Shown: in pieces, positions 8,328-16,302 of the stretch | How positions within the stretch are numbered: position 1 is the stretch's first letter | Layout: each line of letters begins with the position of its first letter | Source of the DNA: Williamsia herbipolensis | GTDB taxonomy: Bacteria > Actinomycetota > Actinomycetes > Mycobacteriales > Mycobacteriaceae | DNA length: 64,000 bases | NCBI RefSeq assembly: GCF_000964005.1 | Contig: NZ_JXYP01000001.1 | Coordinates: forward strand, 1 to 64,000 | Direction of reading: 5' to 3' | The notes under the pieces: generated by a model | What the model was told of the DNA's origin: nothing | Seen by the model: only the letters and a program-made list of their open reading frames with translations | Databases searched by the model: none | Made by a program: the position numbers and the translations under genes

Positions 8328-8390
8328 GGCGAGTGGCATGCACCTGGTGCTGACCCAGCGGCAGAGGTTTCCGACTCCCATGCGCTCGCC
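8328..8390 (+). ncRNA. candidate structured 5' leader of the SipW locus
   Basis: GGCGAG at 8328-8333 plus GCATG at 8336-8340 can pair with CATGC at 8379-8383 plus CTCGCC at 8385-8390, giving an 11-bp stem with a 2/1 internal loop. Inside, CTGG and CCAG (8344-8358 region) can form a second hairpin. It ends 53 bp before the start codon of the first gene. It matches no riboswitch consensus recalled (c-di-GMP, ydaO, cobalamin and SAM types were considered). Confidence 0.35.
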
Positions 8391-8443
8391 ACCCCATCAC
8401 CAGGTCTCCCTCGCGGGGGAGCCATGACTGCTCAGAGGTCGAA

Positions 8444-8980
8444 ATGAATCGCAATGCCAAGGGTGCACTCGCTGCCGGTGCCGCCGTCGTCGTCCTTCTC
8501 GGCGGTGCCGGTTCGTACGCGCTGTGGAGTGACACCGCGACGGGCGCCAACGGCACCGTGACCACCGGCGAGCTCAAACTCACCGCCGTGGGCACGCCCA
8601 CGTGGAAGGACGTGTCGACCAACGGCATCATCGGCGGCACCGTCGTCAACCCGGTCACCGATTTTCTCGTGCCGCAGGACACCTGGGAGTACACGACCAC
8701 CTACACCGCGCTGGCGACCGGTAAGAACATGAAGGCCCAGGTCACGGTCAGCCCGGGCACGGCGGGCACCCTGCCCACCGGGGTCACCCTCACCCCGACC
8801 GCCACAGTCGCCGGTACCCCGGGCACCCCCGGCACCGCCGTGACCATCACCCCCGGAGCCCCGCGCACCGTCGAGGTGAAGGTCACCGTTGCCTTCGCCG
8901 ATGTCACCGGCACCACCAGTCAGAACTCCGCGGTCAACGTGTCCGGGATGACGGTGAGCCTGAACCAGATCCGTCCCTGA
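8444..8980 (+). CDS. SipW-type (alternate signal peptide) exported protein
   Basis: Protein of 178 residues. After Lys10 comes a hydrophobic stretch and then GGAGSYALWSDTATGANGTV, the alternate-type signal peptide seen in proteins cleaved by SipW-like peptidases (TasA/CalY-like). The rest is Thr/Val/Pro-rich and beta-structured, with a near-repeat GTPGTPGTAV. It is probably a secreted beta-rich surface or fibre subunit. It is the first gene of the SipW locus, 2 bp from the next substrate gene. The exact function is unknown. Confidence 0.8.
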   Translation: MNRNAKGALAAGAAVVVLLGGAGSYALWSDTATGANGTVTTGELKLTAVGTPTWKDVSTNGIIGGTVVNPVTDFLVPQDTWEYTTTYTALATGKNMKAQVTVSPGTAGTLPTGVTLTPTATVAGTPGTPGTAVTITPGAPRTVEVKVTVAFADVTGTTSQNSAVNVSGMTVSLNQIRP

Positions 8981-8982
8981 CG

Positions 8983-9549
8983 ATGAGTCGGTCGGGTCTC
9001 ACCCGGCTGGTCGTCGTCGCAGTCGCAGGCCTGGTGGTCGCACTGTCGCTCGCGACGGTGCGATCCACTGGCGCCCTGTGGTCCGACCGCGCCAACGCCG
9101 CATCGGCCACCGCCACCACCGGCGCGCTCACCCTCGTCGCGGGTAGCGGGTCGGGTTCGCCGTACCAGTTCCCGGGCCTGTCGGGCTCGAACATCCTGAC
9201 CGGCCAGCAGATCCAGGCACCCCTGTTGATCAGCAACGGCGGCTCCACGCCGCTGCGGTATCGGCTCACTGCCGCCGGACCGGTGCTCACCTCGGGGCCC
9301 GCGGCCACGGTGGTGCTGTCGGGGGCGGTCGGTGGCACCTGCGGCGCCGGGACGCTCACCGGTACCGCGGCCTTCACTCCGATCACCACCTCGACACCGG
9401 CACCGGCGACGGGTGTCTGGCGGACGCTGGCTCGCGGTGCGTCGGAGACCTGGTGCGTCCGCAGCGTTCTCCAGTCGGTCGCGACGGGCACCGGATCGTC
9501 CACCTACAAAGTCGCATTCACCTTCGGAACAGAACAGATCAGGCCATGA
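8983..9549 (+). CDS. second SipW-type exported protein
   Basis: Protein of 188 residues. An N-terminal hydrophobic helix is followed by RSTGALWSDRANAASATATT, the alternate signal-peptide motif with the conserved Leu-Trp-Ser-Asp. The mature part is a Thr/Gly/Ser-rich beta domain with two Cys (GGTCGAG and TWCVRS), which may form a disulfide. Its stop overlaps the start of the signal peptidase gene (ATGA), so substrate and peptidase are coupled. It differs from the first substrate in sequence but shares the architecture. Confidence 0.78.
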   Translation: MSRSGLTRLVVVAVAGLVVALSLATVRSTGALWSDRANAASATATTGALTLVAGSGSGSPYQFPGLSGSNILTGQQIQAPLLISNGGSTPLRYRLTAAGPVLTSGPAATVVLSGAVGGTCGAGTLTGTAAFTPITTSTPAPATGVWRTLARGASETWCVRSVLQSVATGTGSSTYKVAFTFGTEQIRP

Positions 9550-10121
9550 CAGCCCTGCACGACGAGACCGACGCCGCACGCGATCAGCGGCGCACCGGGC
9601 CGCTGTGGTGGCTGTGGCAGACCGTCACCTGGCTCGTCCTGCTGTTCCTGGTCGGCATCCTGCTCGCCGCGATCGTGGTGCCGAAGATCGCCGGCGGGCA
9701 GCCGTACACGGTGCTCACCTCGTCGATGACGCCGAAGTACCCGCCGGGCACCCTCATCGTGGTGCGTCCCACCGACACGGCCGACCTGGGGATCGGTGAC
9801 GTCGTGACCTACCAGATCCGTTCGGGCGAGCCCGATGTCATCACCCACCGCATCGTGGGCGTGACCTTCGATCAGCAGGGCAACCGCATCTTCACCACCC
9901 AGGGCGACGCCGTGGGCAAGCCCGATGCCCGGCCGGTGCAGCGAGCGCAGATCCGCGGCGAACTCTGGTACTCGATCCCGTACCTCGGCTACGTCAACAA
10001 CTGGATCACCGGATCGGCCCGCCAGATACTCGTCTACGGGATCGCCGGTGCGCTGTTCCTCTACGCGGCATGGCAGTTCGTGCGCTCGATGCGCGAGCGC
10101 CGCGCGACGAAGGCGTCGTGA
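9546..10121 (+). CDS. signal peptidase I, SipW/ER type
   Basis: Protein of 191 residues with a membrane helix near residues 24-46 and a second near the C-terminus. Catalytic Ser60 is in LTSSMTP. The general base is His101 (DVITHRIVG) instead of the Lys of ordinary bacterial SPase I, which is the ER/archaeal/SipW pattern. The third box TQGDAVGKPD at residues 118-127 supplies the Gly-Asp and Asp. It should cleave the alternate signal peptides of its neighbours at the outer face of the membrane. ATG 9546 overlaps the preceding stop. Confidence 0.88.
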   Translation: MTALHDETDAARDQRRTGPLWWLWQTVTWLVLLFLVGILLAAIVVPKIAGGQPYTVLTSSMTPKYPPGTLIVVRPTDTADLGIGDVVTYQIRSGEPDVITHRIVGVTFDQQGNRIFTTQGDAVGKPDARPVQRAQIRGELWYSIPYLGYVNNWITGSARQILVYGIAGALFLYAAWQFVRSMRERRATKAS

Positions 10122-10690
10122 CCGGGCGTCTGCGGGCACTGGGTCTCGCACTGATCAGTCGCCGGTTCCGGGCCGTCCTGTCGGTGGGGATGGTGCTCGG
10201 CATCGGGGTCGTCGGGACGCTGGCGCTGTGGTCGTCGACGGTGACCACGAACTCGGGCACCTTCACCACCGCCACCATCTCGATCCTCGCCGACAACTCG
10301 AAGAGCGCGACGATCGCGTTCGCCCCGAACGGGTTGCTGCCCGGCAAGTCAGCCGCAAAGGTCATCACGGTGTCGAACGCCGGCACCACCGCACTGCAGT
10401 ACTCCGCAGCCGTGGCGAGCAGCGACGCCCTCGGTCAGGGCATGACCCTCACCGTGGTGCCGAACGCCACCGCCACCAACGGTGTCTGCTCTGCGGGTAC
10501 CGCCCTCACCACCGGCGCGGCGATCACCGCGTCACCGGTCACCTTCGTCACCGGACGTGGCCCGCTCGCCGCCGCCACCGGCGCCGAGAACCTCTGCGTG
10601 CAGGTCACCCTGCCGATCGGTGCGCCTGCGACCGTGGCCGGCACGAGCGGCACCATCACCCTCACCTTCACCGGTACGGCGGGCGCCTGA
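10118..10690 (+). CDS. third SipW-type exported protein
   Basis: Protein of 190 residues from GTG 10118, which overlaps the stop of the peptidase gene (GTGA); the longer start inside the peptidase gene is less likely. A hydrophobic helix runs to GTLALWSSTVTTNSGTFTT, again the alternate signal motif with Leu-Trp-Ser. The mature domain is beta-rich, with Cys pairs (GVCSAG, NLCVQV) placed as in the second substrate. It is probably a partner subunit of the other two. Confidence 0.75.
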   Translation: MTGRLRALGLALISRRFRAVLSVGMVLGIGVVGTLALWSSTVTTNSGTFTTATISILADNSKSATIAFAPNGLLPGKSAAKVITVSNAGTTALQYSAAVASSDALGQGMTLTVVPNATATNGVCSAGTALTTGAAITASPVTFVTGRGPLAAATGAENLCVQVTLPIGAPATVAGTSGTITLTFTGTAGA

Positions 10691-10691
10691 G

Positions 10692-12200
10692 ATGACGCCG
10701 CGCGCACGCCGGTACCTCACCGAGATCGCCCTCACCGTGGGCGCGATCGCGGGGGTGTTGTGTGTGCTCGCCGCGGTGGCCGGCGTCGCATTCGGCCTGT
10801 CGCCGTTGGTGTTCCGCACCGATTCGATGGCGCCCACCATCGGTGTCGGGGACGTCGCGATCGCCCGGTCGGTCTCCGCGTCGAGTGTCGCGGTGGGCGA
10901 CATCGTCAGCGTGACCCGACCCGACGGCGAGCGCGTCACCCACCGCGTGGCGACGATCGACGCGCGCGTCGGCAACTCGACCACCCTGACCCTGCGTGGC
11001 GACGCGAACACCGTCGCCGACGCCGCGCCCTACACGGTGACCTCGGTCGATCGCGTGGTGTTCGACATCCCGAAACTGGGTTACGTGATGGGCGTGTTCG
11101 CCAGTCCGTACGCCTGGGTGTTGGCGACGATGGCGACCCTCGGACTGCTGTGGATCGCCTTCGGCCCCGACCGTCGAACGCCCGTTGCCCCGGTGTCGGG
11201 GCGCCACGCCCGCCACGCGGCTCCCGAGCGGACATCGCTGCGCCGCAGCACCATCGCCATGCAGGCCGTGGCCGTGGTGTTGGTGGTCGCGGCGGCGGTC
11301 ACCGGGTACGCGCGCACCAGCGGAACACTCGCGGCCCTCACCGATTCGGCGACCGCGGCGGGAGCGGTGTCGGCGATCCGACCCGACGCGCCCACGTCGA
11401 TGTCGTGTGTCAATCAGTCCGGCGCGGCGCGGCTGTCGTGGCCGAATCCCGCCGCCAGTCAGGGCTACGACTACCAACTGGTGTTCACCCCCACGCTGCT
11501 CGGCGGGTCGGCGTCCACCGCCATCGTGACCGCGTCGACCACCGATCCCGCGGGCCTGCTCGTCACCCGCAGCTACGTCAACGGGCTTCTCGGACTCGGG
11601 GTGCTGGGGACCTACTCGGTCGAATTGCGGAGCAAGGTCGGCAACTTCGTGTCGACCGGTCGCGTCACCATCACCGTGAACCTCGTCGTTCTCGCCGTGT
11701 CATGCGGTTCGGCCACCGGGACGCCGTCGCAGAACACCGCCGCCGCTCGTCTGGCCGCGCCCGCCACCACGTCATCGTCGGCACCATCGACCGCTCCGAC
11801 CACCTCGACGCCCACATCGCCCTCGGCGGAGTCGACAGCGCCGGACGCGGCGTCGAGCTCGTCCTCGTCGACCGCAGCGCCCTCGTCGTCGTCTGCCCCT
11901 GCGACGTCGGCCCCCACCTCGTCGACACCCACGCCCACCTCCACCACGCCGGCGGCGCCGGGCATCACTTCGCCGAACGGTGCGAGCATCGCGTCGGTCA
12001 CCGACGGTGTCGTCGTCATCCGCGACACCGCGTCGGGCGCGGAGCAGTACCGCGGCGATCTGTCGGCGGCGTCGGTGAGCTGGGTCGACGACACCACCCT
12101 GCGTGTCACCGCACGCGACGGAACGGTGACCACGGTGAAACGCGCCGCCGGTGTGTGGAGCACGACGGCCGCAGCGCCGACCACCGCTCCTGTGGGCTGA
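10692..12200 (+). CDS. fusion of a SipW-like signal peptidase with a substrate-like beta domain and Ser/Thr-rich stalk
   Basis: Protein of 502 residues from ATG 10692. Residues 1-165 are an ER-type signal peptidase: Ser45 in FRTDSMAP, His84 in RVTHRVAT, then LRGDAN and a C-terminal helix. A second hydrophobic segment near residues 190-215 is followed by TLAALTDSATAAGAV, which resembles the alternate signal peptide motif of the neighbours. A fibronectin-III-like beta domain (PTSMSCVNQ...LSWPNPAAS) follows, then a roughly 90-residue Ser/Thr/Pro/Ala stalk, then a small C-terminal beta domain. The stalk suggests a cell-wall-spanning or glycosylated surface protein. Whether it cleaves its own middle is open. 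Confidence 0.75.
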   Translation: MTPRARRYLTEIALTVGAIAGVLCVLAAVAGVAFGLSPLVFRTDSMAPTIGVGDVAIARSVSASSVAVGDIVSVTRPDGERVTHRVATIDARVGNSTTLTLRGDANTVADAAPYTVTSVDRVVFDIPKLGYVMGVFASPYAWVLATMATLGLLWIAFGPDRRTPVAPVSGRHARHAAPERTSLRRSTIAMQAVAVVLVVAAAVTGYARTSGTLAALTDSATAAGAVSAIRPDAPTSMSCVNQSGAARLSWPNPAASQGYDYQLVFTPTLLGGSASTAIVTASTTDPAGLLVTRSYVNGLLGLGVLGTYSVELRSKVGNFVSTGRVTITVNLVVLAVSCGSATGTPSQNTAAARLAAPATTSSSAPSTAPTTSTPTSPSAESTAPDAASSSSSSTAAPSSSSAPATSAPTSSTPTPTSTTPAAPGITSPNGASIASVTDGVVVIRDTASGAEQYRGDLSAASVSWVDDTTLRVTARDGTVTTVKRAAGVWSTTAAAPTTAPVG

Positions 12201-12290
12201 GAACTCCGCAACCGTCGACGAGATCGTGCGCTCGGGTAACGTCACCTCGAATTCGTCCCGTACTTTCGACCGGCAGCATCAGGAGTCACG

Positions 12291-13037
12291 ATGAACACGA
12301 AGACCATCGGCGCGATCGTCGGTGTCGCGGCCTGTGTGGGGGTGTTGGCGGGATGTTCGTCCGACGGCACCACGGCCCTGCCGTCCGGCGCCGGCGAGGG
12401 TGGCGCTACCGCCGCCGGCGCGAGCGCGCAGAGCAACGGCAAACCGCTGTCGAGCTACCTGTTGCAGCAGTCCGACGTGCCCGCCGGGTTCACCGAGTTG
12501 CAGGTGCCGTCGGGTGCGGGTGATCTGAGCGGGTCGGTGATCAACGCGACGAAGAACGCCACGATCACCCCGGCGTCGTGCCAGCCCGATCTCTCGGGCC
12601 TGTCGACCGATGACGCCGAGAACGCCCCGAAGGCGTTGTTCACCAATGCTTCTGCGGGCACGTCGATCATCTCGGCGGTCAACCCGGCGTCGAACTCGAA
12701 CGCGTCGGTGAGCAGCTTCAGGAAGTACAACCTGGGCGACTGCTCGAGCTACCAGCTGACGTCGTCGGTGAGCGGGCAGTCGTTCACCGCGACCGTGCAG
12801 ACCGAGGACGCCGGCGTCGAGGTGCCCGGTGTCGACAACTCCGTGACCGTGCAGCAGACCACCCAGACGCAGATCCAAGGTGTGGGCCCGCGTACCTCGG
12901 TGGTGTTGATCGCCCTCATCCCGGTGCCCGGCGGCACCATGACCGTCCAGGTCGGCAACGTCCTCGGTGGCAGCGCACCCGACAAGTCGCTGTTCGCCGG
13001 CGTCGTTGACGCCGCGGCGAAGCGCGTGACGGGCTGA
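12291..13037 (+). CDS. putative lipoprotein with a sensor-like extracellular domain
   Basis: Protein of 248 residues. Its N-terminus ends in a lipobox, VLAGCSSDG, giving Cys22 as the lipidated residue. The mature region has a low-complexity Gly/Ala linker and then a LQQSDVPAGFTELQVPSG segment, the same Asp-x-Pro-x-Gly entry seen in the exported protein at 14660. Small Cys-paired actinobacterial extracellular domains of this sort resemble PknH-type sensor domains, but this is only a weak likeness. It is 2 bp upstream of the YbaB-like gene, so the two form an operon. Confidence 0.65.
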   Translation: MNTKTIGAIVGVAACVGVLAGCSSDGTTALPSGAGEGGATAAGASAQSNGKPLSSYLLQQSDVPAGFTELQVPSGAGDLSGSVINATKNATITPASCQPDLSGLSTDDAENAPKALFTNASAGTSIISAVNPASNSNASVSSFRKYNLGDCSSYQLTSSVSGQSFTATVQTEDAGVEVPGVDNSVTVQQTTQTQIQGVGPRTSVVLIALIPVPGGTMTVQVGNVLGGSAPDKSLFAGVVDAAAKRVTG

Positions 13038-13039
13038 GC

Positions 13040-13471
13040 ATGACGAACCCCGAGAACGTCGACCCCTACGCGCATCTCGGCGAGATGATCGAGCGCGTCG
13101 GTGTCCTGCAGAATGAGGCGTTGGCCATCACCGCCAGCGCGTTGTCGCACGACCGCCTCGTCGAGGTGTGGGTCAACGCGACCGGTGTGGTGATCAAGAT
13201 CGAGATCGACCCCGAGGCGCACGCCGAGCTCGGTGCCCGCGGTCTCGCCGCGACGATCACCGACACCACGCAGGAGGCCGCCGCCATCGCGCAGCGCGAG
13301 GTCGCGGTGATGACCGCGCAGATCCGCGAGGTGACCGGCATCTCGAAGGTGACAGCCGAGCTGGCACAGGTACCCGGGCTCGCCGATCTCACCACGCCGG
13401 TGACGGCCTCGACGACCGATCCCGATTCGGAGGAACGCACGAAGTCGCGCGCCGACCGGGGCGGTTGGTGA
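13040..13471 (+). CDS. YbaB/EbfC-family DNA-binding protein (EspL-like)
   Basis: Protein of 143 residues. The central segment VEVWVNATGVVIKIEIDPEA followed by ARGLAATITDTTQEAAAIAQ is the YbaB-type fold (beta hairpin plus long helix). Actinobacterial genomes often carry such paralogues beside ESX genes and exported proteins, where they are called EspL-like. Nucleoid or chaperone roles have been proposed for the family. It directly follows the lipoprotein gene. The C-terminus is charged (SEERTKSRADRGGW). Confidence 0.7.
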   Translation: MTNPENVDPYAHLGEMIERVGVLQNEALAITASALSHDRLVEVWVNATGVVIKIEIDPEAHAELGARGLAATITDTTQEAAAIAQREVAVMTAQIREVTGISKVTAELAQVPGLADLTTPVTASTTDPDSEERTKSRADRGGW

Positions 13472-13571
13472 TGCATCGCCCGCACAGGGCTTCTCGCCGG
13501 CGGGGACGGCCGCTGGCCTGCGGCGTCTGAACGCGAGACAATCGAGGAACCCCGAACGAGGAGGATCGATC

Positions 13572-13847
13572 ATGGTGGTGGCGATTCTGGTGCTCGGCGC
13601 GTTCGTGCTCGCGGTGGCCTTGATGGTGAAGCACACCAAGGGTGAGCAATCCTTGGGGCGACCCGGCCGAGCGGGCATCACGCCGATCTACAAGCGTTCC
13701 TCGGGAACGGGCATCGGTGGCGGGGTGGGCTTCATCGGTGGCGACGGCGGCGGGTGGTCGGACGGCGGATTCGGCGGGCACCACGGTGGTTCGTGCGGCT
13801 TCGGCGACAGTGGTTCGGGTGGCGGCGATTCCGGCGGGAGTTGTTGA
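13572..13847 (+). CDS. small membrane protein with Gly-rich, Cys-ending tail
   Basis: Protein of 91 residues. Residues 2-19 form one membrane helix, followed by a basic patch (KHTKGEQS, RPGRAG). The C-terminal half is Gly/Ser-rich with two Cys near the end, in GGSCGFGD and GGSC. A good ribosome site (AACGAGGAGG) lies upstream of ATG 13572. Gly-rich Cys-ending tails occur in TPM-type and related membrane proteins, but no domain is present here. Function unknown. Confidence 0.6.
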   Translation: MVVAILVLGAFVLAVALMVKHTKGEQSLGRPGRAGITPIYKRSSGTGIGGGVGFIGGDGGGWSDGGFGGHHGGSCGFGDSGSGGGDSGGSC

Positions 13848-13855
13848 GCAGCCCC

Positions 13856-14605
13856 ATGAGTGATTCGCCCGACGTGCAGCCCGTTGTCGACGCACTCGCC
13901 GAGGCGCGCACCGTCACCGTGCTGACCGGTGCCGGGATGTCAGCCGAGAGCGGGGTGCCCACGTTTCGTGATGTCCAGACCGGACTGTGGGCGCGCTACG
14001 ACCCGATGACGCTCGCGACCCCGGAGGCGTGGGAGGACGATCCGGCGCTGGTGTGGGCCTGGTACCAGCGGCGCCGCGCGATGGTCACCGCCGTCGAGCC
14101 CAACGCCGGGCATCATGCGCTGGCCGCGTGGGCTCGTGATGCCGATGTCAGGGTCGTGACCCAGAACGTCGATGACCTCCACGAGCGGGCGGGCAGCACC
14201 GATGTGGTCCACGTTCACGGCAGTCTGTTCGCCTGCCGGTGCGATACCTGTGGACGGGCGCACGAAGCCGAGGTGGTCGACATCGACACCGACTCTCTCG
14301 ACCCACCCGAGTGCGAGTGCGGCGGACTCGTGCGGCCCGGTGTCGTGTGGTTCGGGGAATCATTGCCGCAGAACGCGTTCGCCGAGGCCACCGCTCGTGC
14401 CGAGGCCGCCGATGTCTTCCTTCTCGTCGGGACCTCGGGTGTGGTCTACCCCGCGGCGGGACTGCCCCACATCGCCCGCGCGGCCGGTGCGACGATCGTC
14501 GAGATCAACCCGCACGAGACCGACCTCTCCGACGCGTGCGAAATCCGCCTTCGCTCCACCGCTGCTGTCGCACTGCCGGCGATCGTCGAGGCCGTCGCGC
14601 GCTGA
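13856..14605 (+). CDS. Sir2-family NAD-dependent protein deacylase (class III type)
   Basis: Protein of 249 residues. The NAD-binding motif LTGAGMSAESGVPTFRD is near residue 21, and the catalytic His is in TQNVDDLHERAGS...HVHGSL. The zinc site has Cys pairs CRCDTC and CECGG. The segment WYQRRR holds a Tyr-x-x-Arg pair like that of CobB/SIRT5-class desuccinylases, so it may remove succinyl or malonyl groups as well as acetyl. The start at 13856 (MSDSPDV) is preferred to the upstream alternative, which would run through the Gly-rich gene in another frame. Confidence 0.88.
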   Translation: MSDSPDVQPVVDALAEARTVTVLTGAGMSAESGVPTFRDVQTGLWARYDPMTLATPEAWEDDPALVWAWYQRRRAMVTAVEPNAGHHALAAWARDADVRVVTQNVDDLHERAGSTDVVHVHGSLFACRCDTCGRAHEAEVVDIDTDSLDPPECECGGLVRPGVVWFGESLPQNAFAEATARAEAADVFLLVGTSGVVYPAAGLPHIARAAGATIVEINPHETDLSDACEIRLRSTAAVALPAIVEAVAR

Positions 14606-14659
14606 CGACTACCGTGGACGGCGTGCCGAGATGGGCACGGTGCACGGGAGGGACACATC

Positions 14660-15301
14660 ATGACGCCGCGTCGCATGCGATTCGCGTTGATCGTCACCGT
14701 GATCATCGCCGCCGCGGCGGTGGCGACGGCGATCTGGGGTCGCGGCGACAATGGGTCGGTATCGGACGGTCCCTTTCTCACCGCCGACGACTTTCCCTCC
14801 GGCTACCAGGTGTCGCGCCTGTCGAACACGGCGCCGTCCGGTATCGGCGGTGCGACCACGCCTGCGGAGTGCGGTCCCGTCGTCGCTGATCAGGCTGCGC
14901 GTGAATTGCGTTCCACGACAGTCGGTGTGCTCGCCGTACCGAAGGACGCCGCGATGCCCACGTTCGCGCAGTCGATCGTGACCGGCGGCGAGTCGGTGTC
15001 CGACACCGTCGAAGTGGTCCGAAGGTGCTCCTCCTACCGGCAGCAGACCGACACCGAGACGCTCGACTCGGTGTCGTCGATCCTTCCGACACCAGCCGGC
15101 TGTCCGCGGGACGCCGTGGTCATTCGGGTGCGGACCCGGTTCGGCTCGCCGACAGGTAATTCCGACTCCACGTCGGTGCGCGCCTACGTTCAGGGTCGCG
15201 CCACGGTGGGCATCCTGACCGCGTCGCTCACCCAGCCCGAGCAGCCGCTACCCGACGACTTCTGCCGACTGGCGAAGCTCGTCGCCGACCGGCTCGACTA
15301 G
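14660..15301 (+). CDS. exported or membrane-anchored protein, sensor-like
   Basis: Protein of 213 residues with an N-terminal membrane helix (residues 7-26) and no lipobox. The external part starts FLTADDFPSGYQVSRLS, resembling the LQQSDVPAGF block of the lipoprotein at 12291, so the two may be distant paralogues. Four Cys (ECGP, RCSS, GCPRD, FCRL) suggest two disulfides. No catalytic motif is visible. It is 9 bp from a convergent lipoprotein gene. Confidence 0.62.
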   Translation: MTPRRMRFALIVTVIIAAAAVATAIWGRGDNGSVSDGPFLTADDFPSGYQVSRLSNTAPSGIGGATTPAECGPVVADQAARELRSTTVGVLAVPKDAAMPTFAQSIVTGGESVSDTVEVVRRCSSYRQQTDTETLDSVSSILPTPAGCPRDAVVIRVRTRFGSPTGNSDSTSVRAYVQGRATVGILTASLTQPEQPLPDDFCRLAKLVADRLD

Positions 15302-15310
15302 CGCTAGGTG

Positions 15311-16114
15311 TCAGCTGCTCAGCACGTCCTGCATGCCGGGGGCGAGCACATCCGACAGCGCTGACCACGGGACGGTGATGGTGATGAGGCCTGCGGCGTA
15401 GGCGCCCACCTGGTAGTCGCCGAAGTGGATGCGCATGCCCTCGGGCGATGCGGTCCAGTTGGCGTAGTTGGTGAGCGTGGGTGCCATCCCCTCACGCTGG
15501 TACTCAGGGCCGGCATTGGTGGTGGGCAGGATCTTTGCGGCCTCCGCCGACAGTCGTTGCAGGCCGGAGTCGAGGTTGCCGAATGCGTCTTGCAGCGTGA
15601 TGGGCTTGGCGTTGTCGGCGTCGATGGTGACCGTCGAGATCAGCGAGTCGCCATGAGCCCCGGGTGGATTGGCGATCCAGCCGGTGATCTGCTCGGCACT
15701 GATCACGCGCTGGCCGATGTGGAACGGCCCCTTCGAGTACCCGTTGCTGAGCGTGAAGCCGAAGTGCGGGTCGTATTGCGCGTCGATCTGGTCCTGGAGC
15801 GCCGCCCGCATCGACTGGTTGAACTCGGCGGTGACTGCGGGCGTGCCGCCGGAAAGCTGCGGAATGGTGACGTCCCAGGTGGCGCGCTGGTTCGCTCCGG
15901 TGATGCGAGCGGTGGTCGCGGTATACGCACTGCTGGAGGCCGTCGTAGTAGACGGCGTCGCCGAGCTGGCTGACGCGCTGGGCGACGCCGTGACCGTGAC
16001 AACCCGCGTCGACTGTGCCGGGGTCGCGGTGCCGTCGGTACTGGAACACGACGTCAGACTCATCGCCAGCAGTGCTGCGACGGTGAGACCACCGGATGCT
16101 CGAACCACTCTCAT
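15311..16114 (-). CDS. lipoprotein with a DUF3298/RsiV-like domain
   Basis: Protein of 267 residues from ATG 16114. A lipobox MSLTSCSST marks lipidation at the Cys, followed by a Ser/Thr/Ala-rich linker. The C-terminal domain ends with IHFGDYQVGAYAAGLITITV, the typical end of the DUF3298 fold found in RsiV and in MPT64-type secreted proteins. A surface function (for example lysozyme or ligand sensing) is possible but not shown. The longer start at 16414 would overlap the promoter of the divergent ESX-like operon and is not favoured. Confidence 0.72.
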   Translation of the reverse strand: MRVVRASGGLTVAALLAMSLTSCSSTDGTATPAQSTRVVTVTASPSASASSATPSTTTASSSAYTATTARITGANQRATWDVTIPQLSGGTPAVTAEFNQSMRAALQDQIDAQYDPHFGFTLSNGYSKGPFHIGQRVISAEQITGWIANPPGAHGDSLISTVTIDADNAKPITLQDAFGNLDSGLQRLSAEAAKILPTTNAGPEYQREGMAPTLTNYANWTASPEGMRIHFGDYQVGAYAAGLITITVPWSALSDVLAPGMQDVLSS

Positions 16115-16302
16115 GGATCGATTGTGCGCGACCGCCACGCGCTGTGGTCGAGGTTGAGGGATCGGCATCGCTGCCGGAGACGCGCGGGGGAGTTGTTCCG
16201 CAGCGATGTCACGACGCCCGATGGTCAAGCGTTCATCGGTACAGATAGGGTTGATTTCAGTTGTCGCCATTCTTCGTTGAGGTCCAGGAGGTGGGTAAGG
16301 GC

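Larger units (their letters stand above)
8093..8443. promoter_or_regulatory. long divergent intergenic region upstream of the SipW locus
   Basis: About 350 bp without a supportable gene, between the divergent dioxygenase and the first SipW-type substrate. It has a local A/T-rich patch (8217-8290) where a promoter is expected, but no clear -35/-10 pair was found. It also holds two palindromic elements, listed separately (8309-8324 and 8328-8390). Confidence 0.5.

Noticed and set aside
11770-11960. Ser/Thr/Pro repeat-like DNA in the fusion gene taken as a tandem repeat or CRISPR
   Set aside because: It is codon-level low complexity (tcg, acc, ccg) with no fixed unit length; it encodes the stalk.
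10760-12523. 587-residue plus-strand frame overlapping the signal peptidase fusion
   Set aside because: Arg/His/Gly-rich low-complexity translation; the real frame carries Ser/His peptidase motifs and a standard start.
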